Source of the DNA: an uncultured Clostridia bacterium
GTDB taxonomy: Bacteria; Bacillota; Clostridia; Oscillospirales; CAG-382
DNA: 64,000 nt
Assembly (NCBI GenBank): GCA_947630765.1
Contig: CANRIX010000001.1
Span: 174,743 to 238,742, forward strand
Reading direction: 5' to 3'
The translations under genes and the position numbers were made by a program. Each line of letters opens with the position of its first letter. Position 1 is the stretch's first letter. Below the pieces are notes generated by a model, which worked only from the letters and a program-made list of their open reading frames with translations, was not told where the DNA came from and searched no databases. Below, one piece after another: positions 51,230 through 60,063 of this stretch.

Positions 51230-53584
51230 ATGGGTGCCCAAGTCAATACCGATCCCCAACCGAATACCGCGAAAGCCCGGCAGACGTTTTTGGGGAGGAT
51301 CCCCGCGTCGGTGTGGGCGTATTTTGCTGTGTACGGCGTTCGGAAAGAGGACGTCCTGCTCGCGTTGCGCAGCGACCTTTCGGTCGACGGGCAGTCCTGC
51401 GACTGCTTCGTCCTGCTGACCGAAAAAGAGGTCTTACGCGCCGAAGGGTACCTTGAGATCACCCGCGAAAAGGGACTCTCGTCCTCCGGCAACCGCCGCC
51501 GTGCGGAAGCCTACCGAGCGGATCAACCGTTCCGTATGCCGGTGTCGTCCGTCCGCGAGCCGGAGGTCGAACTGCTTCTTTCGAGCGGTCGCGCGGTCTG
51601 CACGGACGCGGACGACGGCGAATCGCTTCAACTGTTCGGGTTTACCGCAACATACAGCCACGACGCGACCGTTTTCTGCCGCGCCGTCGTCGAATTGCAG
51701 GAAAACGGCTTTCTCTCCGAGCGGTTGCTCAAGGGGGAGGACGCGGACAGCAAGATCTGCCCCCGCTGCGGACGGCGGTTCCCGGACCGCGGACGGCGCT
51801 ACTGCCCGCACTGCCTTGAAAAGACCGGGCTTGCCAAGCGGCTCGCCGGAATGTTCCTGCGCTACAAGGGGTTCGTGCTGTTGATCCTGCTTACCCTGTT
51901 GCTCAACGTCGGGCTTTCGCTGGTCACGCCATACATCAGCAACAGCGTGCTCTACGCCGACGTGCTGGACCCGTCCGGCTCGCTGTACGGGAAGATCGGC
52001 GCTCTGGTGCTGACGCTCATGGCGGTACGGCTGCTGTCGCTGCTGGTCAGCCTCGTGACCGGGACGGTCAACGCGAAGGTCGCCGCCGAGGTGTCCTACG
52101 ACCTCAAGACCGACATCTTCCAATCGCTCGGCAAGCTGTCCTTCTCCTTCTTTACCAACCGGCAGACCGGCTCGCTGATGACCCAGATCAACAGCGACTC
52201 GACCACCATCTACTGGTTCTTCTGCGACGGCTTCCCCGCCCTGCTTTCCCAGATCATTCAGCTGCTTGTGCTGCTGGTCGTGATGTTCGGGATCAACGTG
52301 GAGCTGACGCTGTACACGTTCGCGACCATTCCGCTGTTCTTCGTCTCGTTCCAGCTGCTTTCGCGCCTTTTTGAAAAGCTGTATGCGCGGAACTGGTCCC
52401 GTCGGGCTTCCTATAACTCGTTCCTGTCGGACGTCATCAACGGCGTGCGCGTCGTCAAGGCGTTCTCGCGGGAGGACGCGGAAACCAAGCGCTTCGGCGC
52501 CCGCAGCGAAGCCGCCGCGGAAGCGTCGAAGGAGCTGGAATACACCGCTTCCCGCATCTATCCGTTCCTCGGATTTGCGCTCAAGCTCGGCAGTTACGTC
52601 GTCTGGCTGGTCGGCGGGTGGTACATCATGGACGGGACCCGTATGGATTTCCCGACGCTCATGACCTTCTCCGCCCTGCTTTCGCTGGTCTACTCCCCGA
52701 TCGAGATGCTTTCGGACGTGACCGACTGGTGGAGCGACTGCCTGAACGCTCTCAAGCGGCTGTTCGACATCAAGGACGCGAAGGTGGAGGTCGCCGAGTC
52801 GCCGGACGCGATCGACCCGGAGGTCCTGCGCGGGGAACTGGAGTTCCAAAACGTCACCTTCTCCTACGTCGAGAACCGCAAGGTGCTCACGGATATCTCC
52901 TTCCACGTCCCGGCGGGGAAAACGCTCGGCATCGTCGGGCAGACCGGCGCCGGAAAGTCCACCATCGCGAACCTCGTCACCCGCCTTTACGACTGCGACG
53001 AGGGGCAGGTCCTGCTCGACGGCAGGAATATCAAGGACTATTCCTTCGCCTGCTTGCGGCGGAACATCTCGATCGTTTCGCAGGAAACCTACCTGTTCAA
53101 CGGCACGGTGCTGGAAAATATCCGCTACGCCCGCCCGGACGCGAGCTACGAGGAGGTCCTCGCGGCCGCCCGGACCGCCCACGCGCACGATTTCATCATC
53201 GGCTTCCCGGACGGCTACCAGACCCGCATCGGGCAGGGCTTCCGGCAGCTTTCCGGCGGGGAGCGTCAGCGCCTTTCCATCGCACGCGCCCTGCTGAAAA
53301 ATCCCCGGATCCTGATCCTCGACGAAGCGACGTCCGCCATGGACACCCAGACCGAGCGCAGTATCCAGAACGCCCTGACCGAGCTGTCCCGGACCCGCAC
53401 GACCCTCGTCATCGCCCACCGGCTCTCCACCCTGCGGGACGCCGATTCCCTCATCGCCATCGAAAACGGCAAGCTGATGGAAGCGGGGACTGCGTCGGAG
53501 CTGATGGAGAAGCAGGGCGTCTACTACAAGCTCTACACCCTGCAGGCGGAAGCGCTCAAGAACGTCGGCATCGCGGCGGACTGA
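51230..53584 (+). CDS. ABC exporter (permease-ATPase) with an N-terminal PH-like region and zinc ribbon
   Basis: 784 residues. Residues ~25-165 are a cytoplasmic beta-rich domain (LTEKEVLRAEG, PVSSVREPEVELLLSSG). A zinc ribbon follows with Cys177-x2-Cys180 and Cys192-x2-Cys195. Then come six transmembrane helices (about 212-500) and an ATPase with Walker A IVGQTGAGKSTIANL, signature QLSGGERQRLSIARALLKNP and Walker B ILILDEATSAMD. It forms a homodimeric or heterodimeric exporter. The added ribbon is known from an uncharacterised exporter subfamily; its role may be metal or partner sensing. The substrate is unknown. Confidence 0.9.
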   Translation: MGAQVNTDPQPNTAKARQTFLGRIPASVWAYFAVYGVRKEDVLLALRSDLSVDGQSCDCFVLLTEKEVLRAEGYLEITREKGLSSSGNRRRAEAYRADQPFRMPVSSVREPEVELLLSSGRAVCTDADDGESLQLFGFTATYSHDATVFCRAVVELQENGFLSERLLKGEDADSKICPRCGRRFPDRGRRYCPHCLEKTGLAKRLAGMFLRYKGFVLLILLTLLLNVGLSLVTPYISNSVLYADVLDPSGSLYGKIGALVLTLMAVRLLSLLVSLVTGTVNAKVAAEVSYDLKTDIFQSLGKLSFSFFTNRQTGSLMTQINSDSTTIYWFFCDGFPALLSQIIQLLVLLVVMFGINVELTLYTFATIPLFFVSFQLLSRLFEKLYARNWSRRASYNSFLSDVINGVRVVKAFSREDAETKRFGARSEAAAEASKELEYTASRIYPFLGFALKLGSYVVWLVGGWYIMDGTRMDFPTLMTFSALLSLVYSPIEMLSDVTDWWSDCLNALKRLFDIKDAKVEVAESPDAIDPEVLRGELEFQNVTFSYVENRKVLTDISFHVPAGKTLGIVGQTGAGKSTIANLVTRLYDCDEGQVLLDGRNIKDYSFACLRRNISIVSQETYLFNGTVLENIRYARPDASYEEVLAAARTAHAHDFIIGFPDGYQTRIGQGFRQLSGGERQRLSIARALLKNPRILILDEATSAMDTQTERSIQNALTELSRTRTTLVIAHRLSTLRDADSLIAIENGKLMEAGTASELMEKQGVYYKLYTLQAEALKNVGIAAD

Positions 53585-53698
53585 AAGCCGCCCTTTTCCG
53601 CCCGAAAGCACCAAAAAAACACCTTTTGCATACCCTTTCAGCGAGGGTTCGCCTTCCTTTTTGAAAAGATCACTCCCCCCACGGAGGTTTAGTATTCT

Positions 53699-55003
53699 AT
53701 GCGAATGACCGAAAAACTGTACATCAACGGCGGAAAGCGCCTGCAAGGAACCATCTGCTGCGGCGGCATGAAGAACGCCGCCGAGCCGATCCTTTTTGCG
53801 TCTATCCTGGTCGGAGACGTCTGCACCATCGAGCACGTCCCGGCGGTCGAAGATACCCGTTTCATCTGCGACATCCTCGATTCGCTCGGCGCGAAGATCG
53901 ACTTTGACGGCGACGGGCGGATCCGCATCGACACCCGTCCGGTCACCCGGGCGGTCATCGAGCGGGCGGATTCCTGCAAGCTGCGCTCCTCCTATTACCT
54001 GCTCGGCGCGGGACTTGGGCGGTTCGGGTACGCCAGCACCGGCCTGCCCGGTGGGTGTGACTTCGGCTCGCGCCCGATGGACCAGCACATCAAGGGGTTC
54101 CGTGCGCTGGGCGCGACGGTCGAAAAGGGCGAGCTGCCCGACGGAAATATCACCTGCGACAGCCGGGAGAACGGGCTGAACGGCGCGTCGATCTACCTCG
54201 ACGTCCCGTCGGTCGGCGCGACCATCAACATCATGCTCGCCGCCTGCAAAGCGAACGGCAGCACGGTCATCGACAACGCGGCGCGGGAACCGCACGTCGT
54301 CGACGTCGCGTCCTTCCTCAACAGCTGCGGCGCGGACATTCTCGGCGCCGGAACGCCGACCATTCGCATCAACGGCGTTCCCGAGCTGCACGGCTGCACC
54401 TACGCCGTCGTGCCGGACATGATCGAAGCCGGCACCTACATGATCGCCGCCGCCGCGACCCGCAGCGAGGTCACCGTTTCCAACGTCATTCCCCGCCACC
54501 TCGAATCCCTGACCGCCAAGCTGCAGGAGATGGGGGTCCCGGTCGAGGAGGGCGACGACAGCATCACGATACACGCCCCGGCGGAGGACGACGCGCCGAT
54601 GCACGCGGTCCGCGTCAAGACCGCCTTTTACCCGGGTTTCCCGACCGACCTCCAGCCGCAGATCGCCGTCCTGCTCTGCCTCGCCAACGGGGAAAGTCGG
54701 CTGACCGAATCCGTCTGGGCGAACCGCTTCCAGTACGTGCCGGAGCTGCTGCGCATGGGCGCACGAGTGACGTTTTCCGGGTCCGACCTGCTGATCACCG
54801 GCGTGGACGCCCTGCAAGCCGCCAACGTGCGTGCCGTCGACCTGCGTGCCGGGGCCGCGATGGTCATCGCGGCGCTGTCCGCCGAGGGGCGGACGGTCGT
54901 CGACGACATTCACCATATCCTGCGCGGATACGAGCATATCGTCGAAAAGCTGACCGCCGTCGGCGCGGATATCCGCCGCGTCGAGCTTTCGGACGAGGTC
55001 TGA
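53699..55003 (+). CDS. murA: UDP-N-acetylglucosamine 1-carboxyvinyltransferase
   Basis: 434 residues of the EPSP-synthase fold. Lys25-Asn26 in GGMKNAAEP bind the substrate, and Cys120 in the LPGGCDFGSRP loop is the usual fosfomycin-reactive position, so the protein is predicted sensitive by that criterion. Other conserved parts are SVGATINIMLAA and VPDMIEAGTYMIAAAATR. It commits UDP-GlcNAc to peptidoglycan synthesis using phosphoenolpyruvate. GGAGG lies 11 nt before the ATG. It is followed by a strong terminator. Confidence 0.95.
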   Translation: MRMTEKLYINGGKRLQGTICCGGMKNAAEPILFASILVGDVCTIEHVPAVEDTRFICDILDSLGAKIDFDGDGRIRIDTRPVTRAVIERADSCKLRSSYYLLGAGLGRFGYASTGLPGGCDFGSRPMDQHIKGFRALGATVEKGELPDGNITCDSRENGLNGASIYLDVPSVGATINIMLAACKANGSTVIDNAAREPHVVDVASFLNSCGADILGAGTPTIRINGVPELHGCTYAVVPDMIEAGTYMIAAAATRSEVTVSNVIPRHLESLTAKLQEMGVPVEEGDDSITIHAPAEDDAPMHAVRVKTAFYPGFPTDLQPQIAVLLCLANGESRLTESVWANRFQYVPELLRMGARVTFSGSDLLITGVDALQAANVRAVDLRAGAAMVIAALSAEGRTVVDDIHHILRGYEHIVEKLTAVGADIRRVELSDEV

Positions 55004-55117
55004 TTTTTTCCTCGCCCCCTTTCAGGCATCGCCAAAAAGCGAGGGCGACCCGAAAAGGGGGCGTCCGTTCGGACGTTTCGGATCCGACCGGCGATCCCCG
55101 CCGCACGGAAACGACAA

Positions 55118-55169
55118 AGGGCTGCCGCACATCGTGCCTTTACGCACGGGCGGCAGCCCTGTTTTTTTT
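55118..55169 (+). terminator. murA terminator
   Basis: 10-bp perfect stem AGGGCTGCCG/CGGCAGCCCT followed by G and eight T residues; it reaches the stop of the convergent rluA-like gene. Confidence 0.9.
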
Positions 55170-56128
55170 CAGCGAAACAGCGAGAGGAAATACGGCTCCT
55201 TCGCGCGAACCTCGACGCCGTTCAGATACGCGAGCAGCGGAAAATCCGCTTTTTCCGGGCGGAAGCGCAGAGAATAGGCGCACAGCGCCTGGTGCGCGAA
55301 CCCGCTTTGCCGGTCCGCCTTGTTGACGGCGTACTTCCCGTCGCCGAGCAGCGGATGCCCCGCGTCGGCGAACTGCACGCGGATCTGGTGCGTCCGCCCG
55401 GTCAACAGGGTGATTTCCAGCAGGGAAAGCCGCTTTTCCCGGTCGGTCCGCAGCACACGGTAACGGGTGACCGCCTCCTTGCCGGAACGGGAACTGACGC
55501 GGACGGTATTGGTCCTCGCGTCCTTCTCCAGCCGGCTCCGCAGCTCGCCCGACGGGTGCGAAAACAGCCCGTGGACGGCGGCAAGGTAGGTCTTTTCGAC
55601 CTGCCGGCGCTTGATCATCCCGTTCATCTCCGCGAGCGCACGGGCGTTCTTCGCGGCGATGACCAGCCCCTCGGTGTTGCGGTCGATGCGGTTGCAGAGG
55701 GCGGGGGCGAAGGCGTTTTCGGCTTCCGGGCGGTAGGCGCCTTTCCGATAGAGGTAGGCTTGAATCAGGTGAATGAGCGTGTAGACCTGTTCCTCCTCGT
55801 CCGAATGCACCAGCAGTCCGGCGGGCTTGTCCGCGACGAGCAGGTTTTCGTCCTCGTAGGCGACGCGCAGGGCGTCCGTTTCCCCCAGAAGCTGTCGGAA
55901 CGCTTCCCTTTCGGGCGGCCGCTCGAAAAATTCGTCCCGGATATACAGCGAAAGCACGTCCCCCTCCCGCAAAACGGTGGATTCCGTCGCCTTCTTGCGG
56001 TTGACGGTCACGCATTTCTTGCGAATGTACTTGTACAGCAGGGAAGTCGGCATGGTCCGAAATGTTTTCGCGAGGAATTTATCCAGCCTCTGTCCGCTGT
56101 CGTTGGGACCGACGACCAGCTCTCTCAT
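55169..56128 (-). CDS. RluA-family pseudouridine synthase
   Basis: 319 residues. An N-terminal S4 RNA-binding domain (about 12-70: QRLDKFLAKTFRTMPTSLLY) precedes the synthase domain. The catalytic Asp is in NRIDRNTEGLVIAAKN (about residues 142-157), with an Asn in place of the usual His at the motif start, as seen in a clostridial RluA subgroup. The later LLTGRTHQIRVQFADAGHPLLGD motif is intact. It modifies rRNA or tRNA uridines. Its ATG overlaps the stop of the upstream CBM9-like gene by 3 bases, so the pair is coupled. Confidence 0.9.
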   Translation of the reverse strand: MRELVVGPNDSGQRLDKFLAKTFRTMPTSLLYKYIRKKCVTVNRKKATESTVLREGDVLSLYIRDEFFERPPEREAFRQLLGETDALRVAYEDENLLVADKPAGLLVHSDEEEQVYTLIHLIQAYLYRKGAYRPEAENAFAPALCNRIDRNTEGLVIAAKNARALAEMNGMIKRRQVEKTYLAAVHGLFSHPSGELRSRLEKDARTNTVRVSSRSGKEAVTRYRVLRTDREKRLSLLEITLLTGRTHQIRVQFADAGHPLLGDGKYAVNKADRQSGFAHQALCAYSLRFRPEKADFPLLAYLNGVEVRAKEPYFLSLFR

Positions 56129-56748
56129 GCGTCCTCCCGCAGCCGGAACACCCCGAAGCATTCCGGGCGGTGGAAGTCCGGCGTCTCGCTGTCCACCGGC
56201 GCCCACATCCCGTAATGCGGGATCGGCGTTTCGTCCCCGCACTTGTAGAAGTTGCCGCGCAGCTCGTCCCCGGGCGCGAACGTGTCCTTTCCGAACAGCG
56301 TCCCGACCTGTCCGAGCGTAAAGAACGCGTCGACGGTCCAGCGGTCGTCGAACCGCTTTGCGCGCACGGCGGGCAGGTCCGAAAGCAGCTCGTGCAGCGG
56401 GGTCTTCGGCTTGCGCCCGGGCCGCAGGGCGGACAGGAACGCGCCGTTGGCGTTCATTTCAAAGTTGATGTAGTTCGGCTGCGTCGGATTGAAATTGACG
56501 AAGCATTCCAGACAGCTGTCCTTGTAGACCGGCTGGTTATAGACGGTGCTGTCCGCCTTCGGGTCCGTTTCAAACGCTTCCATGTGCAGCGCAAAGCCCG
56601 CGTCCCGCACATACACCATCTGCGCGAAGGCCTTCGGGGCATATCCCGCGGTCCAGCGGTAGGTCGAGATGTCCGCTTTCGGGACGTTTGTAAAGTCCGC
56701 GCACGGGCGGATCAGGACGGGATAGAGCGGGGTGTTGCCGGTTTGCAT
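56125..56748 (-). CDS. CBM9-like carbohydrate-binding family protein
   Basis: 207 residues, no signal peptide. It has the sequence pattern of CBM9-like single-domain proteins in Firmicutes: AQMVYVRDAGFALHMEAFE, VYKDSCLECFVNFNPTQPNYINFEMN, and GNFYKCGDETPIPHYGMWAPVDSETPDFHRPECFGVFRL. It is probably cytoplasmic; a ligand is unknown. The ATG at 56748 has GAGGAA upstream. It overlaps the pseudouridine synthase in an ATGA junction, an arrangement with no obvious functional reason. Confidence 0.8.
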   Translation of the reverse strand: MQTGNTPLYPVLIRPCADFTNVPKADISTYRWTAGYAPKAFAQMVYVRDAGFALHMEAFETDPKADSTVYNQPVYKDSCLECFVNFNPTQPNYINFEMNANGAFLSALRPGRKPKTPLHELLSDLPAVRAKRFDDRWTVDAFFTLGQVGTLFGKDTFAPGDELRGNFYKCGDETPIPHYGMWAPVDSETPDFHRPECFGVFRLREDA

Positions 56749-56784
56749 ACGCGTTTCCTCCCATAGGACGTTTTTCCGCTTCCC

Positions 56785-56813
56785 ATCATACACTTTTTTT
56801 GCATTCCTGTCAA
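56785..56813 (-). promoter_or_regulatory. Promoter of the CBM9-like/RluA pair
   Basis: TTGACA (56808-56813), 17-bp spacer, TATGAT (56785-56790). Confidence 0.8.
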
Positions 56814-56832
56814 CCGAATCGCGAAAAAAATC

Positions 56833-56861
56833 TTGCAAATTCGCTCGGAAAGCGTTATACT
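56833..56861 (+). promoter_or_regulatory. Promoter of the tyrosine recombinase gene
   Basis: TTGCAA (56833-56838), 17-bp spacer, TATACT (56856-56861). Confidence 0.8.
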
Positions 56862-56898
56862 GTATAGGAGCAGTATAAAGCAACGAAAGGACACGGTC

Positions 56899-57930
56899 AT
56901 GAACGCGAAACCGGCGGAAAAGATCCCCGTCATCCTGCAAACCTTCCTTTCCTATAAGGAAACCATCCAAGGGCGCTCCCGCCTGACGGTACAGCAGTAC
57001 TATACCGACCTGCGCATCTTTTTCCGCTTCCTGCGGGTGTCCCGCGGGGAGGTCGAACTCGACCCGGGCGACCCGGAAGCGTTCTCAAAGGTGTCCATCG
57101 ACCGCGTCGACCGCGATTTCGCTGCGAGCGTGACGACCGACGAGGTCTACGCGTTCCTGCTGTGGCTCGCCCACGACCAGGGGAACCGTCCCGCCGCCCG
57201 TGCGCGTAAGCTGTCCGCCCTGCGCTCGTTCTACAAGTACCACACGACCAAATCCCACCAGCTCGAAAACGACCCGACCCGGGACATCGACACCCCCAAC
57301 GTCAAGCAGGCCCTGCCGAAGTACCTCTCGCTCGACGAAAGCCGCGCCCTGCTCGAAAGCGTCGACCCGTCCTCGGAGACCTATCGGCGGGACTACTGCA
57401 TGATCACCTTTTTCCTCAATTGCGGGATGCGGCTTTCCGAACTCGTCGGCATCAACCTGCAGGACATCGACAGCGACATGCGCAGGCTGACCGTGACCGG
57501 CAAGGGCAGCAAGCAGCGGACCGTCTACCTCAACAACGCCTGCCGGCTTTCCCTGACCGAATACCTGAAGGTCCGCGAGCAGATCGGCCGCACCGAGAGG
57601 CACCCGATCCGGGACAAGCAGGCGCTGTTCCTCAGCGAGCGCGGCAACCGCATTTCCAACAAGACCGTCCAGTGGGTCATCAAGAAGCACCTCGCGCTGG
57701 CAGGGCTGGAAGGAAAAGGGTACTCGACCCACAAATTACGCCACACGGCGGCGACGTTGATGTATAACAACGGCGGGGTGGATATCCGCGTCCTGAAGGA
57801 CATCCTCGGTCACGAGCAGCTCACGACCACCCAGATCTACACCCACGTTTCCGACCGCAAGCTGGCCGAAGCGATGGACGCCAATCCCCTGTCCGACGAA
57901 AAGCCGGAAGAAAGAAAGGAACCGAAATGA
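56899..57930 (+). CDS. XerC/XerD-like tyrosine recombinase
   Basis: 343 residues. A SAM-like core-binding domain (about 8-115) precedes the catalytic domain with Arg178 (GMRLSELVG), Lys202 (GKGSKQR), His278-x2-Arg281 (HKLRHTAAT), His305 (GHEQLTTTQ) and Tyr314 (TQIYTHVS). The complete RKHRHY set predicts activity. Its size and lack of attachment-site neighbours fit chromosome dimer resolution or a related housekeeping role rather than a phage integrase; no dif-like site was recognised here. It overlaps the thioesterase start by 4 bases. Confidence 0.9.
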   Translation: MNAKPAEKIPVILQTFLSYKETIQGRSRLTVQQYYTDLRIFFRFLRVSRGEVELDPGDPEAFSKVSIDRVDRDFAASVTTDEVYAFLLWLAHDQGNRPAARARKLSALRSFYKYHTTKSHQLENDPTRDIDTPNVKQALPKYLSLDESRALLESVDPSSETYRRDYCMITFFLNCGMRLSELVGINLQDIDSDMRRLTVTGKGSKQRTVYLNNACRLSLTEYLKVREQIGRTERHPIRDKQALFLSERGNRISNKTVQWVIKKHLALAGLEGKGYSTHKLRHTAATLMYNNGGVDIRVLKDILGHEQLTTTQIYTHVSDRKLAEAMDANPLSDEKPEERKEPK

Positions 57931-58658
57931 AAGAGCAAACCATCTCCATTTGCAGCTACGACGTCCTGCCGGACGGAACTGTCAAGCCGTCCGCCCTGCA
58001 GCGGTATTTCCAGCAGATTGCCCTCGACGACGTTTCCGCTTCCGGCGCGACCTACCCCGCCATGCGGGAACATTCGATGGTGTTCGTGCTGACCAAGCTC
58101 CGCATGGAAGTCCTCCGCCCGATCCGTTCCGGCGACACGGTCACCTTGAGTACCTACCCGTACAAGATCGAGGGCGTAAACTTCTTCCGTGCCTTCGAGG
58201 TCTGGCGGGGAGAGGAGCTGGTCTGCTGTGCGGACAGCCGGTGGGTGCTGATCAATTACGCCCGCCGGACCATCCTGCGCCCGTCGGAACTGCCGTTTCC
58301 CTTGACGGCGACCATGCCGACCGTGCCGCTGCCGGTCCTGCCGCGCAGGATCTCCCCGGTGCGTGCGCCGGAAAGCACGACGGCGCGGAAGGTGCTGCTG
58401 ACCGAGGTGGACGAGAACCGCCACCTGAACAACTGCGTCTATTCCGACTATCTGCTCGACCACCTTCCGGCGGACGTCCTGCGGAATCCGCTGCGCTCGC
58501 TGTGCATCCTGTTCGACCACGAGGCGTACCTCGGCGACACGGTCGAACTGCGCTACGAACGGGTCGAGGAGGGCTATATCGTCGACGCGCTGGACCGCAC
58601 GACCGAAAAATCCTGCTTTCAGGCGTTATTGGGTCTTGATTTTTCGGGGAAACTATAG
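57927..58658 (+). CDS. Acyl-ACP thioesterase
   Basis: 243 residues with two hot-dog halves of the FatA/FatB-like acyl-ACP thioesterase family. The first half has LQRYFQQIALDDVSASGATY and FVLTKLRMEVLRPIRSGD; the second has TEVDENRHLNNCVYSDYLLDHLP, where the Asn-x-His-like NRHLNN segment holds the catalytic residues. It releases fatty acids from acyl carrier protein in the cytoplasm. It is coupled to the recombinase gene by an ATGA overlap. The smpB promoter's -35 lies inside its 3' end. Confidence 0.9.
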   Translation: MKEQTISICSYDVLPDGTVKPSALQRYFQQIALDDVSASGATYPAMREHSMVFVLTKLRMEVLRPIRSGDTVTLSTYPYKIEGVNFFRAFEVWRGEELVCCADSRWVLINYARRTILRPSELPFPLTATMPTVPLPVLPRRISPVRAPESTTARKVLLTEVDENRHLNNCVYSDYLLDHLPADVLRNPLRSLCILFDHEAYLGDTVELRYERVEEGYIVDALDRTTEKSCFQALLGLDFSGKL

Positions 58659-58664
58659 TATAAT
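58636..58664 (+). promoter_or_regulatory. Promoter of smpB-ssrA
   Basis: TTGATT (58636-58641), 17-bp spacer, TATAAT (58659-58664). Transcription should start near 58671, before the GTG of smpB. Confidence 0.85.
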
Positions 58665-58691
58665 GAAGGGCAGGAAGGAGGGAATGACCCG

Positions 58692-59153
58692 GTGGACAAG
58701 ATCGTCAAGACCGTCGCGCAGAACAAAAAGGCCTACCACGAATACTTCGTCGACGACCGCTTTGAAGCGGGACTGCTGCTTTCGGGCACCGAGGTCAAGT
58801 CCGTCCGCAAGGGTTCGCTGAACCTGAAGGACTCCTTCTGCCGGGTGGACGGCGGCGAACTCGTCGTCTATGGGATGCACATCAGCCCGTACGAGAACGG
58901 CAACATCTTCAACCGCGACCCGTACCGTCCGCGCAAGCTGCTCATGCACAAGCGGGAGATCATGCGTCTGTTCGGGCTGGTCGGGCAAAAGGGCTACGCG
59001 TTGGTGCCGCTGTCGGTCTATTTTCGCGGGAAATGGGCGAAAATGGAAATCGGGCTGTGCCGGGGCAAAAAGCTCTACGACAAGCGGGACGCGGACGCGG
59101 AAAAGACCGCGAAGCGGGAAATGGACCGTGCCTTCAAGGAAGGAAATCGGTAA
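58692..59153 (+). CDS. smpB: SsrA-binding protein SmpB
   Basis: 153 residues, GTG start with GGAGGG about 9 nt upstream. An ATG 8 nt earlier is out of frame. Typical SmpB sequence: NKKAYHEYFVDDRFEAGLLL, GTEVKSVRKGSLNLKDSF, VYGMHISPYENGN, and a basic C-terminal tail (KLYDKRDADAEKTAKREMDR). It delivers tmRNA to stalled ribosomes. The ssrA gene begins only 6 nt after its stop, so the two are probably co-transcribed. Confidence 0.97.
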   Translation: MDKIVKTVAQNKKAYHEYFVDDRFEAGLLLSGTEVKSVRKGSLNLKDSFCRVDGGELVVYGMHISPYENGNIFNRDPYRPRKLLMHKREIMRLFGLVGQKGYALVPLSVYFRGKWAKMEIGLCRGKKLYDKRDADAEKTAKREMDRAFKEGNR

Positions 59154-59159
59154 CGAAAC

Positions 59160-59509
59160 GGGGGCGTAAAGGTTTCGACTGGGATCTTGAACGTGGGTAA
59201 GCGAGCGGAAGCGCACACCTTCCTTAAAAGGTGCAAAACAAACAAACGCTAACAATAACAGCGAACTCGTAGCTGCCTAAGCGCAGCTGCCGTCATCCCC
59301 GGGGGTACCGCGACCCGGGTGTATGGCGTGACTGAGCGGTGAACGTGCTCGGAGGGGCGTCCCGACCTCCGGCATGAAGAATCGGGACTACTTTTCCGGG
59401 GCGGCCGTGCATACCTGCCCCGGGCGGGGAATGTAAGTATGTACTGCGCTCGGAGAAAACCCGCCGGAAGGGTCTTAGGACAGGGGTTCGATTCCCCTCG
59501 CCTCCACCA
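59160..59509 (+). ncRNA. ssrA: Transfer-messenger RNA (tmRNA)
   Basis: 350 nt. The 5' GGGGGCG pairs with 3' CGCCTCC ahead of ACCA. The tRNA-like T arm GGGGTTCGATTCCCC is near the end. The tag reading frame starts at the resume codon GCA (59233) and encodes AKQTNANNNSELVAA before TAA at 59278-59280. Pseudoknot-forming GC-rich helices fill the middle. The start 6 nt after smpB suggests processing from a joint transcript. Its 3' end is a known type of prophage insertion point, and phage genes begin just beyond. Confidence 0.97.
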
Positions 59510-59513
59510 TTAG

Positions 59514-59570
59514 AGGAGTAAACGAACACGCGCGGCTCTTTGTATGTAGCACGGCGTTCGTGATGCTCCT
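59514..59570. other. Imperfect inverted repeat just after ssrA
   Basis: AGGAG...ACGAAC (59514-59527) pairs with GTTCGT...CTCCT (59556-59570). It could be the ssrA terminator region or part of a prophage attachment site; only one end is in view. Confidence 0.4.
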
Positions 59571-59602
59571 GCCCTTGTCTGTCGTAGGGTGAAGAACGGC
59601 AG

Positions 59603-59653
59603 AAAAAACAAAAAGGCCCGCACGGCGTCCAGAAGGCGCTGTGCGGGTCTCTT
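59603..59653 (-). terminator. Terminator of the prophage lysis operon (also works on plus strand)
   Basis: CCCGCAC/GTGCGGG stem with inner GCG/CGC pairs. On the minus strand it is followed by TTTTTGTTTTTTC, a strong T run. Confidence 0.85.
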
Positions 59654-59668
59654 TTCTTTGGGTGATGT

Positions 59669-60058
59669 TTACTCGGCCTTCGAGCTTTCGACGCTCTGTG
59701 CGTCGTTTTTCGCGCTCTCTGCGGGCCCTGCAATATAGCCGGCGATGTTGGCGTTCTTCTGCCAGTTATCCTTCGCGGCCGTGAGGGCGTCCTCGATCCA
59801 CTTCGTCAGGGTTTTCTCCGAGATGAAGGCTTTGAGGATCGCCGGGAGTTTCGGGTAGATCGCCGTGACGACCTGCGCCAGCTTCAGAGAGCCGGTGCCG
59901 CTGCCGAGATCCTTCTCCGCCTCCGTGACGAGCGCGTAGAGCATTTTCATCACGACGGACTTGTTGCCCTTGAAGGCGAAGAAGATGACCGCCGCCAGAG
60001 CGGCGACGATCAGAAGGACGAAGTCCCAGTTGTTGACGATGTAGTTGACGACGTTCAT
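59669..60058 (-). CDS. Phage holin, LLH-like
   Basis: 129 residues starting MNVVNYIVNNWDFVLLIVAA. A single strong N-terminal membrane helix (about 12-32) is followed by an amphipathic region (VTEAEKDLGSGTGSLKLAQV) typical of superfamily 6 (LLH) holins. It lies last in the lysis operon, next to ssrA, 5 nt after the small Cys-rich membrane protein. A role in timing lysis is inferred from family and position. Confidence 0.75.
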   Translation of the reverse strand: MNVVNYIVNNWDFVLLIVAALAAVIFFAFKGNKSVVMKMLYALVTEAEKDLGSGTGSLKLAQVVTAIYPKLPAILKAFISEKTLTKWIEDALTAAKDNWQKNANIAGYIAGPAESAKNDAQSVESSKAE

Positions 60059-60063
60059 GTCTA

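Noticed and set aside
56899-57930. Tyrosine recombinase considered as the integrase of the ssrA-linked prophage
   Set aside because: It lies on the host side of ssrA, in an operon with an acyl-ACP thioesterase, and resembles XerC/XerD.
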